From NCBI GenBank assembly GCA_902790495.1, contig CADASK010000036.1, forward strand, positions 1 to 32,961: a stretch of DNA of 32,961 nucleotides, given 5' to 3'. Numbering within the stretch: the first letter of the stretch is position 1; each line of letters opens with the position of its first letter. Of this stretch, positions 15,530 to 23,142 are shown in pieces. The position numbers and the translations under genes were made by a program. This stretch comes from an uncultured Eubacteriales bacterium. GTDB taxonomy: Bacteria; Bacillota; Clostridia; Christensenellales; Aristaeellaceae. Under the pieces are notes generated by a model, which was not told the DNA's origin, ran no database searches, and was given only the letters and a program-made list of their open reading frames with translations.

Positions 15530-15586
15530 GCGAAGGGGTGCAGGGGGCGATCGCAAAGCCCCCTGCCCGCGCCCGCAGGCGCGGAA
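15530..15586 (-). repeat. A/B hairpin repeat, copy 8
   Basis: Minus-strand copy with A stem CGCGCC/GGCGCG, TGCG loop, B stem CAGGGGGC/GCCCCCTG and loop TTTGCGATC. It fills most of the 115-bp gap between rfbH and the GtrA gene and ends about 37 nt before that start codon. Confidence 0.85.
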
Positions 15587-15623
15587 TCCTCCTGTAACAA
15601 CGGAAAAACCAGTTTCACTCAAT

Positions 15624-16163
15624 ATGATGAAGAAAAAACCTATCACCTGGCTGGAGGCCAAGGTCCAGGGCACGCCCTTCGCCTTCCTCGGTCAGTTCAT
15701 CCGCTTCGGCCTGGTGGGCGTGAGCAACACCCTCATCCAGTACGCCATCGAAATGCTGGGCTACTACGTGGTCTTCCGGGACACCTCCTTCGAGGGCGCG
15801 GCCTCCCTGCTGCGGGGCCTCGGTCTCAGCGGCGTCACCGGCGAGGCCGTGCGCGTGGTGGTGGTCACGGCCATCGGCTTCGTGATCAGCGTTACCAACG
15901 CCTACTACTGGAACAGCCGCTTCGTCTTTGGCGAGGGCGGCAAGCCCGTGCGCTCCTGGGCCGGGTATTTCAAGTCGGTGGCCAGCTACGGCTTCACCGG
16001 CCTGGTGCTCGCGCCCGTCCTCAAGCTGTGGATGCAGGGCTGGGGTCTGCCCTACTGGGCCGTGACCCTGCTGACGCTGATCGTCACCATCCCGCTGAAT
16101 TTCGTGCTCAACAAGCTCTGGGCCTTCCGGCGCAGAGATCACACCGGCAAGGAGGAAGCATGA
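15624..16163 (+). CDS. GtrA-family membrane protein
   Basis: 179 aa with about four membrane segments. GtrA-like proteins are small polytopic proteins linked to polysaccharide or teichoic acid glycosylation, often thought to move lipid-linked sugars across the membrane. Seen: FIRFGLVGVSNTLIQYAIEML in the first segment, ISVTNAYYWNSRFVF between segments two and three, and PLNFVLNKLWAFRR at the end, all typical. Start taken at the first of two ATGs at 15624; no clear Shine-Dalgarno lies upstream, where repeat copy 8 ends. The stop overlaps the next gene by ATGA. Position between CDP-sugar genes suggests the finished deoxyhexose goes to a membrane-linked glycan. Confidence 0.85.
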   Translation: MMKKKPITWLEAKVQGTPFAFLGQFIRFGLVGVSNTLIQYAIEMLGYYVVFRDTSFEGAASLLRGLGLSGVTGEAVRVVVVTAIGFVISVTNAYYWNSRFVFGEGGKPVRSWAGYFKSVASYGFTGLVLAPVLKLWMQGWGLPYWAVTLLTLIVTIPLNFVLNKLWAFRRRDHTGKEEA

Positions 16164-17077
16164 CGGAGAGAAGCATTCGACGCGCGGTGGTCACCGGCCC
16201 GACCGGCGTGGTCGGCTCGGCCCTCGTGCGCTGCCTCATCGGCCACGGCGTGGCGGTGTATGCCGTGGTGCGGCCCGACAGCCCCCGGCGCGCCACTCTG
16301 CCGGAGGGTGCGACACCCGTGCTCTGCGGCCTCCGGGACATCTCCCGCCTGCCGGAGCTGATTCCCGGCGGTGCGGACGCCTTCTTCCACCTCGGCTGGC
16401 AGGGCGCCGTCGGCAAGGACCGGCAGAACCCCGCGCTGCAGGCGCAGAACCTCCCGGCCAGCGTCGCCGCGGCGCAGGCGGCCGCCGCCCTGGGCTGCAG
16501 CGTGTTCGTCGGCGCGGGTTCCCAGGCCGAGCACGGCCGCGTGGAGGGCCTCATCCGGGCGGACACGCCCTGCCATCCGCTGACCTGCTACGGGGCGGCG
16601 AAGCTCTGCGCGGGCCAGCTGACCCGCGAGGCCGCGCGGCAGGCGGGCATGGCCCACGTCTGGCTGCGCATCCTCAGCGTCTACGGGCCGAACGACGCCC
16701 CGACCTACGCCATCCCGATGATGATCCGCACCCTGCGCGAGGGCGGTACGCCTGCCCTGACCCCCGGGGAGCAGCTCTGGGATTACATCTACAGCGCGGA
16801 CGCGGCGGAGGCCCTGTGGCTGGCGGCCCTGCGCGGGCGGGACGGCGCGGTCTATCCCCTGGGCAGCGGTCAGGCCAGGCCCCTGCGGGAATACTTCGAG
16901 ATTCTCCGCGACGCCTGTGCCCCCGGCGCGCGTCTGGGCTTCGGCGAGGTGCCCTACAGCCCTGGCCAGGTGATGCACCTGCAGGCCGACCTGACGCCCC
17001 TCACCCGGGACACCGGCTTCCTCCCCCGCCACACCTTCGAGCAGGGCATCCGGGAAACCCTTGAGGCTATGGCGTAA
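16160..17077 (+). CDS. NAD-dependent epimerase/dehydratase, likely CDP-sugar 4-ketoreductase
   Basis: 305 aa, extended SDR fold. The NAD(P)-binding motif is VVTGPTGVVGSAL (9-21) and the catalytic pair is YGAAK (Tyr-x-x-x-Lys), followed by RILSVYGPNDAPTYAIP. It keeps the layout of CDP-abequose or CDP-paratose synthases, which reduce the C4 ketone of the 3,6-dideoxy intermediate, and sits right after rfbH and gtrA, so that role is likely but not proven; the stereochemistry of the product cannot be read from sequence. SD AAGGAGG (16149-16155) is 4 nt before the ATG, which overlaps the gtrA stop. It is the last gene of the cluster and is followed by repeat copy 9. No glycosyltransferase for the finished sugar is in the window. 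Confidence 0.8.
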   Translation: MTERSIRRAVVTGPTGVVGSALVRCLIGHGVAVYAVVRPDSPRRATLPEGATPVLCGLRDISRLPELIPGGADAFFHLGWQGAVGKDRQNPALQAQNLPASVAAAQAAAALGCSVFVGAGSQAEHGRVEGLIRADTPCHPLTCYGAAKLCAGQLTREAARQAGMAHVWLRILSVYGPNDAPTYAIPMMIRTLREGGTPALTPGEQLWDYIYSADAAEALWLAALRGRDGAVYPLGSGQARPLREYFEILRDACAPGARLGFGEVPYSPGQVMHLQADLTPLTRDTGFLPRHTFEQGIRETLEAMA

Positions 17078-17093
17078 AAGGAAGGATTTGTCC

Positions 17094-17153
17094 CCGAAGG
17101 TTTCCAAAGGGCGATCGGAAAGCCCTTTGGTCGCCGCCCGCAGGCGGCGAAAT
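17094..17153 (-). repeat. A/B hairpin repeat, copy 9
   Basis: Minus-strand copy. A stem CGCCGCC/GGCGGCG with TGCG loop, B stem CCAAAGGGC/GCCCTTTGG with loop TTTCCGATC. It ends 7 bp before the -35 box of the MscS promoter. Confidence 0.85.
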
Positions 17154-17159
17154 CCGGCG

Positions 17160-17188
17160 TTGCCAAAACAGCCCATCTGTGCTATGAT
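17160..17188 (+). promoter_or_regulatory. Promoter of the MscS-yhbY unit
   Basis: TTGCCA (17160-17165), 17-nt spacer, TATGAT (17183-17188), 33 nt before the MscS start. Confidence 0.75.
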
Positions 17189-17220
17189 GGGCCATCTCTC
17201 CCGCGAAAGGCGGTGTGTCC

Positions 17221-18063
17221 ATGAGCGCCACCATCAGCCCCGAGGACGTGGAGGGCTACGTCGCCCTCGCCAAGAGCCTGGATCACACCCAGCTGATCTA
17301 CGCCGGCATCACCCTGCTGTTCGGCCTGGTGATCGTGCGGATTATTACCGCGCTGATCCAGAAGCGCATCGACCAGAAGGACGTCGCGCGCCAGCGCAGC
17401 ACCAGCATGATCAAGCTGATCGTGCGCTTCGTGCTGGACTTCATCGTGGTGATGCTCGCCGCCAACGTGGCCGGCATCCCGCTGACCTCCTTCGTGGCGG
17501 TGTTCTCCGTCATCGGCATCGCCCTGTCGCTGGCCCTGCAGGACATCCTCGCCAACCTGGCCGGCGGCATCATCATCATGGCCACCAACCCCTTCGAGGT
17601 CGGCCACTTTGTCGAATACAACGGCATCTCCGGCACCGTGCAGGACATCAGCGCCATGTACACCCGCCTCGGTGCGGCGGACGGCCGCGTCATCTTCGTG
17701 CCCAACAAGAACCTGACCACCTCCCAGGTGATCAACTACTCCATGAGCCCCCAGCGCCGCATCGAGCTGACGGTCTCCGCCTCCTACGCCAGCAGCCCCG
17801 AGGCGGTGCGCGAGGCCGTGCTGGACGCCCTCAGCCATGTGCAGGCCGTCGCGAAAACGCCGGAGCCTATTGTGCATCTGGAGAGCTACGGCGACAGCGC
17901 CATCATCTACAGCATCTTCTGCTGGTGCGACGCCGCGGTGTTCTGGGCCACCAAGTATGAGGTGAACGAGGCGCTCTACGGCGCCTTTGCGTGCAAGGGC
18001 GTGGCCATGACCTATCCGCACCTCAACGTGCATATGATATCGGACGAAAACAAAGGAGAATAA
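17221..18063 (+). CDS. MscS-family small-conductance mechanosensitive channel
   Basis: 280 aa, the standard MscS size. Three N-terminal membrane segments (about 24-46, 60-82 and 86-118) are followed by a cytoplasmic beta domain and C-terminal alpha/beta domain. The pore helix region FSVIGIALSLALQDILANLAGGIIIM shows the Gly/Ala packing pattern of MscS TM3, and NPFEVGHFVEYNGISGTVQDISAMYTRL is the usual middle domain. It opens under membrane tension to release solutes during osmotic downshock. Start chosen at the ATG at 17221 (AAAGG at 17206-17210, 10 nt upstream) rather than the in-frame GTG at 17215. yhbY follows 4 nt after the stop, and its Shine-Dalgarno lies at the end of this gene. Confidence 0.93.
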   Translation: MSATISPEDVEGYVALAKSLDHTQLIYAGITLLFGLVIVRIITALIQKRIDQKDVARQRSTSMIKLIVRFVLDFIVVMLAANVAGIPLTSFVAVFSVIGIALSLALQDILANLAGGIIIMATNPFEVGHFVEYNGISGTVQDISAMYTRLGAADGRVIFVPNKNLTTSQVINYSMSPQRRIELTVSASYASSPEAVREAVLDALSHVQAVAKTPEPIVHLESYGDSAIIYSIFCWCDAAVFWATKYEVNEALYGAFACKGVAMTYPHLNVHMISDENKGE

Positions 18064-18067
18064 ACCA

Positions 18068-18355
18068 ATGACAGGCAAGCAGCGCGCCATGCTCCGCAGC
18101 ATGGCCAACACCATGGAAACCATTCTCTACATCGGCAAGGACGGCATTGTGCCCGGCACCGTGCAGCAGGCCGACGACGCCCTGGAGGCCCGCGAGCTGA
18201 TCAAGGGCTGCGTGCAGCAGGGCGCGCCGCTGAGCGCTCGGGAGGCCCTCGTGGCCCTCTGCGAGGAGCTGGGCGCGGAGCCCATCCAGTGCATCGGCCG
18301 CCGGTTCGTGATGTACCGCCCCAGCAAGAAGCACCCGCGCATCGTGGTGGAGTGA
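18068..18355 (+). CDS. yhbY: YhbY-family (CRM domain) RNA-binding protein
   Basis: 95 aa, a single CRM domain. Family features seen: LTGKQRAMLRS-type start (here MTGKQRAMLRSMAN), YIGKDGIVPGTVQQADDALEARELIK, and the C-terminal IGRRFVMYRPSKKHPRIVV. YhbY (YqeI in Bacillus subtilis) binds pre-50S ribosomal particles and is thought to act in ribosome assembly. AAAGGAG near 18053-18059 overlaps the end of the MscS gene. It is the last gene of this two-gene unit, with a strong terminator right after. Confidence 0.93.
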   Translation: MTGKQRAMLRSMANTMETILYIGKDGIVPGTVQQADDALEARELIKGCVQQGAPLSAREALVALCEELGAEPIQCIGRRFVMYRPSKKHPRIVVE

Positions 18356-18373
18356 CCAACAGAAGACCCCAGA

Positions 18374-18407
18374 CGAGACCTTTCGCATGAAAGCGTCTCG
18401 CTTTTTT
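18374..18407 (+). terminator. Intrinsic terminator after yhbY
   Basis: CGAGAC (18374-18379) pairs with GTCTCG (18395-18400), with an inner CTTTC/GAAAG stem and one bulged base, then CTTTTTT. Confidence 0.92.
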
Positions 18408-18468
18408 CACTTTCGCGTGTTGCTCAGCGAGCCGGCAGCCGTCTTCCGCTGAGAGGTGTCCCTGAGGA

Positions 18469-18497
18469 TTGATTTCACCCGTCAAACGTAGTATCAT
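18469..18497 (+). promoter_or_regulatory. Promoter of the envelope redox gene set
   Basis: TTGATT (18469-18474), 17-nt spacer, TATCAT (18492-18497). A GC-rich leader hairpin GCCGGCAG/CTGCCGGC (18514-18544) follows, ending 10 nt before the Shine-Dalgarno of the first gene. The hairpin may affect mRNA stability. Confidence 0.6.
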
Positions 18498-18568
18498 GAT
18501 CCTCAGATCCAGGGCCGGCAGCGTGTCGCTGACGCTCTGCCGGCGCGGTGTCCCGAGGAGGAAGCATG

Positions 18569-19084
18569 ATGAGAAAAGCTCTGGCGTTCCTTTTGGCGGT
18601 CCAGATGGCTGCCGCGCTCCCGGCGGGGTATGCCGCCGCGGAACAGCCCCGGCTGAGCCCATGGGGCGCTCCGGCCGTCAGCGCCTCCGCCATCACCTAC
18701 ACCGTCCTGGTGCGGGACGCGGCGGACGCTGTGCCCCTCGCCGGGGCCATGGTGCAGTTCTGCTCGGACACCCTGTGCGTGGTGAGCCCCACGGACGCCG
18801 AAGGCACAGCCGTCTTCACGATGGAGCCCGGCAGCTACACGGCCCACATCCTCAAAGTGCCGGATGGCTATGACGCGCCTGCGGAAGAGCTCACGCTAAC
18901 GGCAGAGAACCCCGTGGCGGTCTTTGCCCTGCGCAGGATCGGCGCGGCGCAGACGGACATTCAGCCGCTCACCAGCCTCATCCGCGCCGGGCTCCAGCGT
19001 TGGACAGACGATCCTGTCATCGGCGCGTTCCTTGAAAAGTGCGGCGAGAAGATTGCCGAAGCGCTGCAAGCCATGGAGCAGTAA
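18569..19084 (+). CDS. Secreted prealbumin-fold (SpaA-like) protein
   Basis: 171 aa. A signal peptide (about 1-25: RKALAFLLAVQMAAALPAGY) precedes a domain of about 75 residues that resembles SpaA/Cna-B or carboxypeptidase-regulatory folds: YTVLVRDAADAVPLAGAMVQ, then TDAEGTAVFTMEPGSYTAHI and the YDAPAEELTLT stretch. The C-terminal 45 residues are helical, with a single Cys in EKCGEKI. No sortase motif or membrane anchor is seen. Start placed at the second of two ATGs (18569), 8 nt after GAGGAG (18555-18560); 18566 is the alternative. First of four genes that look co-transcribed. Function not known; possibly a partner or substrate of the redox proteins that follow. Confidence 0.7.
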   Translation: MRKALAFLLAVQMAAALPAGYAAAEQPRLSPWGAPAVSASAITYTVLVRDAADAVPLAGAMVQFCSDTLCVVSPTDAEGTAVFTMEPGSYTAHILKVPDGYDAPAEELTLTAENPVAVFALRRIGAAQTDIQPLTSLIRAGLQRWTDDPVIGAFLEKCGEKIAEALQAMEQ

Positions 19085-19122
19085 GACACATCATCCATAT
19101 ATAGAGTGAAGGAGGGTCCGGC

Positions 19123-19557
19123 ATGGCGTGGAGAAAAGCCTATCGGGTGCTTTTTGCGGTGCTGCTGACGGCGCTGACCGTGCTGCTCTGTGCCGGGGCC
19201 ATCCGGATCTGGCAGGAGGGCGCTGTCCGCAGGGCGGAAGACCCGCTGGCGGCGGTGTACACCCCGGAGCTCGTGGAGGCGCAGCTTCTGCGCGTGCGCC
19301 CGCTGCTGTGGTCCGTCGCGGTCATGGCGGCTGCGGGGCCGCTGCTGGGTGTCCACGGCGGGGACAGCGACCGCAGCAGGGCGGAGAAGGACAGCATGCC
19401 TGTCCGGGTGCCGTCAGCCAAAAACATCCACGCCGTCCGGCTCGTCCTGCTGGCAGCCGCCGCGGTGTTTATTGTCTTAGGTGCGCTGAACGGCAGCCTG
19501 CGCGACGTGCTGCTGAAGGCGATCAACATCTGTACGGAGTGTATCGGCCTTGGATAA
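19123..19557 (+). CDS. CD1871A-type CXXC motif membrane protein
   Basis: 144 aa, about three membrane segments (7-27, 61-80, 106-125). It ends in INICTECIGLG, the C-terminal CXXC signature of the CD1871A family, small clostridial proteins of unknown function. Such genes are, from memory, usually next to a membrane 4Fe-4S protein, as here. The CXXC lies near the end of the last membrane segment and may form a redox-active disulfide or bind metal; this is inference. GAAGGAGGG sits just upstream of the ATG. The stop is 1 nt before the ATG of the ferredoxin-thioredoxin gene, so the two are strongly coupled and probably act together. Confidence 0.75.
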   Translation: MAWRKAYRVLFAVLLTALTVLLCAGAIRIWQEGAVRRAEDPLAAVYTPELVEAQLLRVRPLLWSVAVMAAAGPLLGVHGGDSDRSRAEKDSMPVRVPSAKNIHAVRLVLLAAAAVFIVLGALNGSLRDVLLKAINICTECIGLG

Positions 19558-19558
19558 G

Positions 19559-21028
19559 ATGAGACGGGAAACCTGGTGGCAGCGCCACCGCCCGACGACT
19601 AGGCGGCTGGTCCAGGTCTACAGCGCGCTGCTGTACAACGCGCACCTGAAGGGCTTCGTGACCGGCGAGATCTACCGGGGCCCCGCCAAGGCGCTCTGCG
19701 TCCCGGGCCTCAACTGCTATTCCTGCCCCGGCGCGGTGGCCGCCTGCCCGCTGGGCGCGCTGCAGAACGCCCTGGCCTCCACAGGCCACCGGGCGGGCTG
19801 GTACGTCCTGGGCATCCTGCTGCTCTGCGGCGTGATGCTCGGCCGGACGGTCTGCAGCTGGCTCTGTCCCCTCGGCTGGCTGCAGGAGCTGCTGCACAAG
19901 CTCCCGACGCCCAAGCTCAGGAAATCCGCCGTGACCCGGGCGCTGACCTGGCTGAAGTACATTGTGCTGGCGGTGTTCGTCATCGCCCTGCCCCTATGGT
20001 ACGGCCTGGCCCAGGACATGCCGCTGCCCGCCTTCTGCAAGTACATCTGCCCGGCGGGCACGCTGGAGGGGGCCATGGGCCTCCTGCCGACGCACCGGGA
20101 TTTCTTCGGTATGCTGGGCGTCCTGTTCACCCAAAAATACGTGATCATGCTGGTCGTCGGCCTGGCCTGCGTGTTCTGCTACCGCTCCTTCTGCCGCTTC
20201 CTGTGCCCGCTGGGCGCGATCTACGGCCTGTTCAACCGCTTCAGCGTCGTCGGCGTCCGGGTCGACCCGAACCGCTGCAGCCAGTGCGGCGCCTGCGTGC
20301 GGCACTGCGAGATGGACATCCGCAGCGTGGGCGACCGCGAGTGCATCCACTGCGGGAAGTGCATGGCGCACTGCAGCCAGGGCGCCATCTCCCTGCAGGC
20401 CGGGAAGCTCACGCTGATGGCCCCGGAGCTCCCCGGAAAGGAAACAGCCCCGGAAGCCCATCGAAAGCAAAAGGCCCTCGGCCGGGCGCTCTGGGGCGCG
20501 GCCCTGGCGGTGCTCTGCTTCGCCCTGCTGTGGTTCAACGTGCTCGACCCCGCCAGCGCAAAGGAAACGGAACCGCGCTGGGAAAGCGACGCCCCCGTCG
20601 GCTGGGAGGTCGGCCAGCAGCTGGAGGATTTCACCGCGGACTGCCTGGACAGCAGCGTCTTCCACCTGGCGGAGCACCGCGGGGAGGTCGTCTTCATCAA
20701 CCTGTGGGCGACCTGGTGCACGCCCTGCGTCCATGAGCTGCCTTTCTTTGACGTCCTGGCCCGGGAGAAGGCCGACGCGGCCGTGCTGGCCATCCACTCC
20801 GCCCTGGTGACCGACGACCCGGCCGCCTACCTGGCGGACAAGGGCTACACCATCCCCTTCGCGACGGACACGGAGGACGAGCGGCTGTTCCGCCTCGTCA
20901 ACGGAAGCGCCACCCTGCCCCAGACCATTGTCCTGAACCGCTCAGGCGAGGTGGTGTACAACCAGGTCGGCTCCGTGACGATTGAGGCGCTGGAGGCCCT
21001 CTACGACACCGCGGCCGCCGAACCTTGA
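19559..21028 (+). CDS. Membrane 4Fe-4S ferredoxin fused to a TlpA-like thioredoxin domain
   Basis: 489 aa, two parts. Residues 1-330 are a polytopic NapH/YccM-like iron-sulfur protein: LNCYSCPGAVAACPLG (51-66), two Cys-Pro membrane motifs WLCPLG (101-106) and FLCPLG (214-219), KYICPAG (161-167), and two ferredoxin clusters C240-x2-C243-x2-C246-x3-C250 and C262-x2-C265-x2-C268-x3-C272. After a membrane segment (about 309-328), residues 345-489 are a TlpA/ResA-like thioredoxin with NLWATWCTPCVHELPFF (CxxC 387-390) and a cis-Pro region SATLPQTIV. The topology suggests electrons pass from the clusters to an extracytoplasmic dithiol, replacing CcdA/DsbD. That path is inference. Start taken at the ATG at 19559, 1 nt after the previous stop; a TTG at 19550 is the alternative. 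Confidence 0.82.
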   Translation: MRRETWWQRHRPTTRRLVQVYSALLYNAHLKGFVTGEIYRGPAKALCVPGLNCYSCPGAVAACPLGALQNALASTGHRAGWYVLGILLLCGVMLGRTVCSWLCPLGWLQELLHKLPTPKLRKSAVTRALTWLKYIVLAVFVIALPLWYGLAQDMPLPAFCKYICPAGTLEGAMGLLPTHRDFFGMLGVLFTQKYVIMLVVGLACVFCYRSFCRFLCPLGAIYGLFNRFSVVGVRVDPNRCSQCGACVRHCEMDIRSVGDRECIHCGKCMAHCSQGAISLQAGKLTLMAPELPGKETAPEAHRKQKALGRALWGAALAVLCFALLWFNVLDPASAKETEPRWESDAPVGWEVGQQLEDFTADCLDSSVFHLAEHRGEVVFINLWATWCTPCVHELPFFDVLAREKADAAVLAIHSALVTDDPAAYLADKGYTIPFATDTEDERLFRLVNGSATLPQTIVLNRSGEVVYNQVGSVTIEALEALYDTAAAEP

Positions 21029-21104
21029 CGGAAACAAAGGCATTGCGCAGCAAAAAGGGGCTGTGCGCCGTTGGATAGAAAACAGACAACAGGAGGTCAG
21101 ATCC

Positions 21105-22103
21105 ATGAAAAAGCATGGCTGGTTGGCACTGGTGCTGGCACTGACGCTGGCGTTTGGATCCATGGGCACGTCATCGGCGCAGATCTTTCCGCCCGCCGGC
21201 GAGGGACAGTTCGGCCTGTCGGCCGTGGTGCTGTGCGAAGCGCTGCCCGTCCATCAGGAGCCAAGCGCTTCCGCCGCCACGGTGAAAACCCTGAGCTTCG
21301 GCGACATCATCATCGTGCAGCCCGGGGAGGACGGCTGGGCCGCCTGCTTTCTCTCCGACGACGTGGACAGCAGCCAGGCGGGCTACGTCCAGACCGCTGA
21401 CCTGGGCGTCGACCCCGGCTGGTTCCTCACAGAGGATCCCACGCCGGTCTACGCCTGGAACGACACCGCGGCCCCCCGCCTCGCGCTGCTGGAGCCCAAC
21501 ACCCTGGTGCCCGTGCTGAAGACCGAGGGCAGCTGGGCCGTGATCAGCCTTCCGGGCGCGGCCGGCTGGGTGTATGTCTCCAGCCAGACCGCGAGGCAGA
21601 ACGGGGAACGGTTTGAAGCCACCGTCGTGCTGGAGGGCATGGAGGAGACCATCCGCTGCGAGCACATCGTCAACGACAGCCTCGGCATTGAGATGGATTA
21701 CGACTACGAGAGCTTCCTCCGCCTCAGCGAAGGGGGCCGGGAATGCTTCATCTCCTTCTACGACGACCCGCAGCAGCCCCTCAACCGCCTGGAGGTGACC
21801 TTCACGCCCCAGGACGCCGAGGCTGCCGCCGACGCCGTCAGCGCATCCCTCTCCGGCGCGTACGAGGTCATCCGGGAGCACCGCACCCTGCAGAACGCGG
21901 GCGACTGCACCGTGATCGACGCCTCCCGCGAGAAGGGCACCGACCGGATGCCCGATCTGCTGCAAACGGTGTACGTCATCCCTGCGCCGGGCGGCTCCAT
22001 CGTGGCCGCGGCCCAGTACACGGTCGAGGGTGCCGAGGGCTTCGGCGCGCGGATCAGCCAGATGATGAACACCCTCGCCCTCACCGGCGAGCGGACGCAG
22101 TGA
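21105..22103 (+). CDS. Secreted SH3-like domain protein
   Basis: 332 aa. Signal peptide about 1-25 (KKHGWLALVLALTLAFGSMG, then AQIFPP). Two SH3b-like stretches follow: LCEALPVHQEPSASAATVKTLSFGDIIIV (about 38-100) and TPVYAWNDTAAPRLALLEPNTLVPVLKTEGSWAVISLPGAAGWVYVSS in outline (about 113-160), the second with the W-x-x-V/I...G-W-V-Y-V end typical of wall-binding SH3b units. The C-terminal half (about 165-332) is an alpha/beta region I do not recognise. It may dock to wall peptides and serve as a client of the thioredoxin protein before it. AGGAGGT (21091-21097) is 7 nt upstream. Last gene of the four-gene set, 76 bp after the previous stop. Confidence 0.75.
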   Translation: MKKHGWLALVLALTLAFGSMGTSSAQIFPPAGEGQFGLSAVVLCEALPVHQEPSASAATVKTLSFGDIIIVQPGEDGWAACFLSDDVDSSQAGYVQTADLGVDPGWFLTEDPTPVYAWNDTAAPRLALLEPNTLVPVLKTEGSWAVISLPGAAGWVYVSSQTARQNGERFEATVVLEGMEETIRCEHIVNDSLGIEMDYDYESFLRLSEGGRECFISFYDDPQQPLNRLEVTFTPQDAEAAADAVSASLSGAYEVIREHRTLQNAGDCTVIDASREKGTDRMPDLLQTVYVIPAPGGSIVAAAQYTVEGAEGFGARISQMMNTLALTGERTQ

Positions 22104-22138
22104 TTGCGGGCGGCGCTTGTCTGTCCCCTCTGCACTAA

Positions 22139-22179
22139 AACAGGGCTGCTGCACGAACAAAAAGTGCAGCAGCCCTGTT
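22139..22179. terminator. Bidirectional hairpin between convergent genes
   Basis: AACAGGGCTGCTGCAC (22139-22154) and its perfect complement (22164-22179) form a 16-bp stem with a 9-nt loop. On the minus strand it is followed by TTTTAG; on the plus strand the T content is low. It separates the SH3 and EAL genes. Confidence 0.75.
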
Positions 22180-22219
22180 GCTGTTGATACGATTCTCATT
22201 TATGGTTATCTTTCAAAAA

Positions 22220-22343
22220 GAGGTTTCGGCCTGCGGGCCGACCCGGGGGCTTTGCGATCGATCCGGGGCTGCCGCCCGCTCTTCGCTGAAAACTCCATAA
22301 CATGGAGTTTTCCGGGCGCTCTGAGCCCCCGGGACCCCTTCGC
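22220..22343 (+). repeat. A/B hairpin repeat, copy 10, with apical module
   Basis: Same core as copies 3 and 6 (A stem TCGGCC/GGCCGA, B stem CCCGGGGGC/GCCCCCGGG). After GATC (22256-22259) it carries 65 extra nt (22260-22324), then resumes at GCCCCCGGG. Copies 3 and 6 are its empty form. Confidence 0.88.
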
Positions 22344-22359
22344 AGCGTCGAAAAGGGTA

Positions 22360-23142
22360 TCACTTATGCCCCATCGGCAGGGCGTAGAGCTTCACGTACT
22401 TCTCCATCTCCTCCATGGTCATGGGCGGGCTGATCAGCGAGCCCTGGCCCTTGAAGGTGCCGATCTCCTCGAAGAACTCGAACTGATCCTGGGTCTCGAT
22501 GCCCTTGGCGCACAGGAACATATCGATGGTGTGGGCCATGTGCTGGATGGCGATGGCGATCTTGCAGGTCAGCTCGTCCTCCGGGATCTGGGCGGCATAG
22601 CTGCGGTCCAGCTCCAGACCGTCGAAGTGGATGCGGCGCAGCAGCGGCATGTTCGTGCGCGAGGTGCCGAAGTTGCCCATCACCAGGGCCACGCCCAGCT
22701 CGTCGTGGATGATGTTCAGGTTGCGGCAGCCGTCGTCGTTGATGTCCTGCAGCTCGCTGACCTCGAACTGAAGGCGCTTGGCCTCCAGGTCAAAGTCGTT
22801 CAGGCAGGTGCGCACCTGCTCCACAAAGTTGTCGCTCTCGGCGAACTTGGGCAGCAGGTTGAGCGAGAGGGTCAGATTGGACTTCACGCGCAGGCTGATC
22901 TCCTTGGTCTGGCGCACGGCCTCGCGCAGCAGGGTGATGGAGAAGAGCATCGTGAGGGCCTCGTCCTTCTCGATGATCTCCAGGATCGGCCAGGAGGGGA
23001 TCAGGCTGCCGTCTGCCGCCTTGAAGTAGGCCGCATAGACTTCATAAGTATTGCAGGTGTTCTTGCCGAACGTCCACTTGGGCTGGGCGTTGAGCACCAT
23101 GGTATTTTTCAGGATCATGTCGGAAATCGTGCCGAGTTCCAT
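22360..23142 (-). CDS. Degenerate EAL-domain protein
   Basis: 260 aa, essentially one EAL domain. The fold is visible in order: YEVYAAYF (33-40) where the EAL motif should be, LSLNLLP (93-98), LQFEVSELQDI (124-134), VMGNFGTS (154-161), FDGLELDRS (173-181), AKGIET (212-217) and GQGSLISPP (232-240). Active c-di-GMP phosphodiesterases have EAL, DDFGTG, LKIDxS and EGVET here. This protein has EVY, GNFGTS, Glu for the Lys, and Lys for the Glu, so metal binding and catalysis should be lost. It may still bind c-di-GMP or a protein partner. The start at 23142 has GGAGG 8 nt upstream. No signal peptide or membrane segment. Monocistronic. Confidence 0.82.
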   Translation of the reverse strand: MELGTISDMILKNTMVLNAQPKWTFGKNTCNTYEVYAAYFKAADGSLIPSWPILEIIEKDEALTMLFSITLLREAVRQTKEISLRVKSNLTLSLNLLPKFAESDNFVEQVRTCLNDFDLEAKRLQFEVSELQDINDDGCRNLNIIHDELGVALVMGNFGTSRTNMPLLRRIHFDGLELDRSYAAQIPEDELTCKIAIAIQHMAHTIDMFLCAKGIETQDQFEFFEEIGTFKGQGSLISPPMTMEEMEKYVKLYALPMGHK

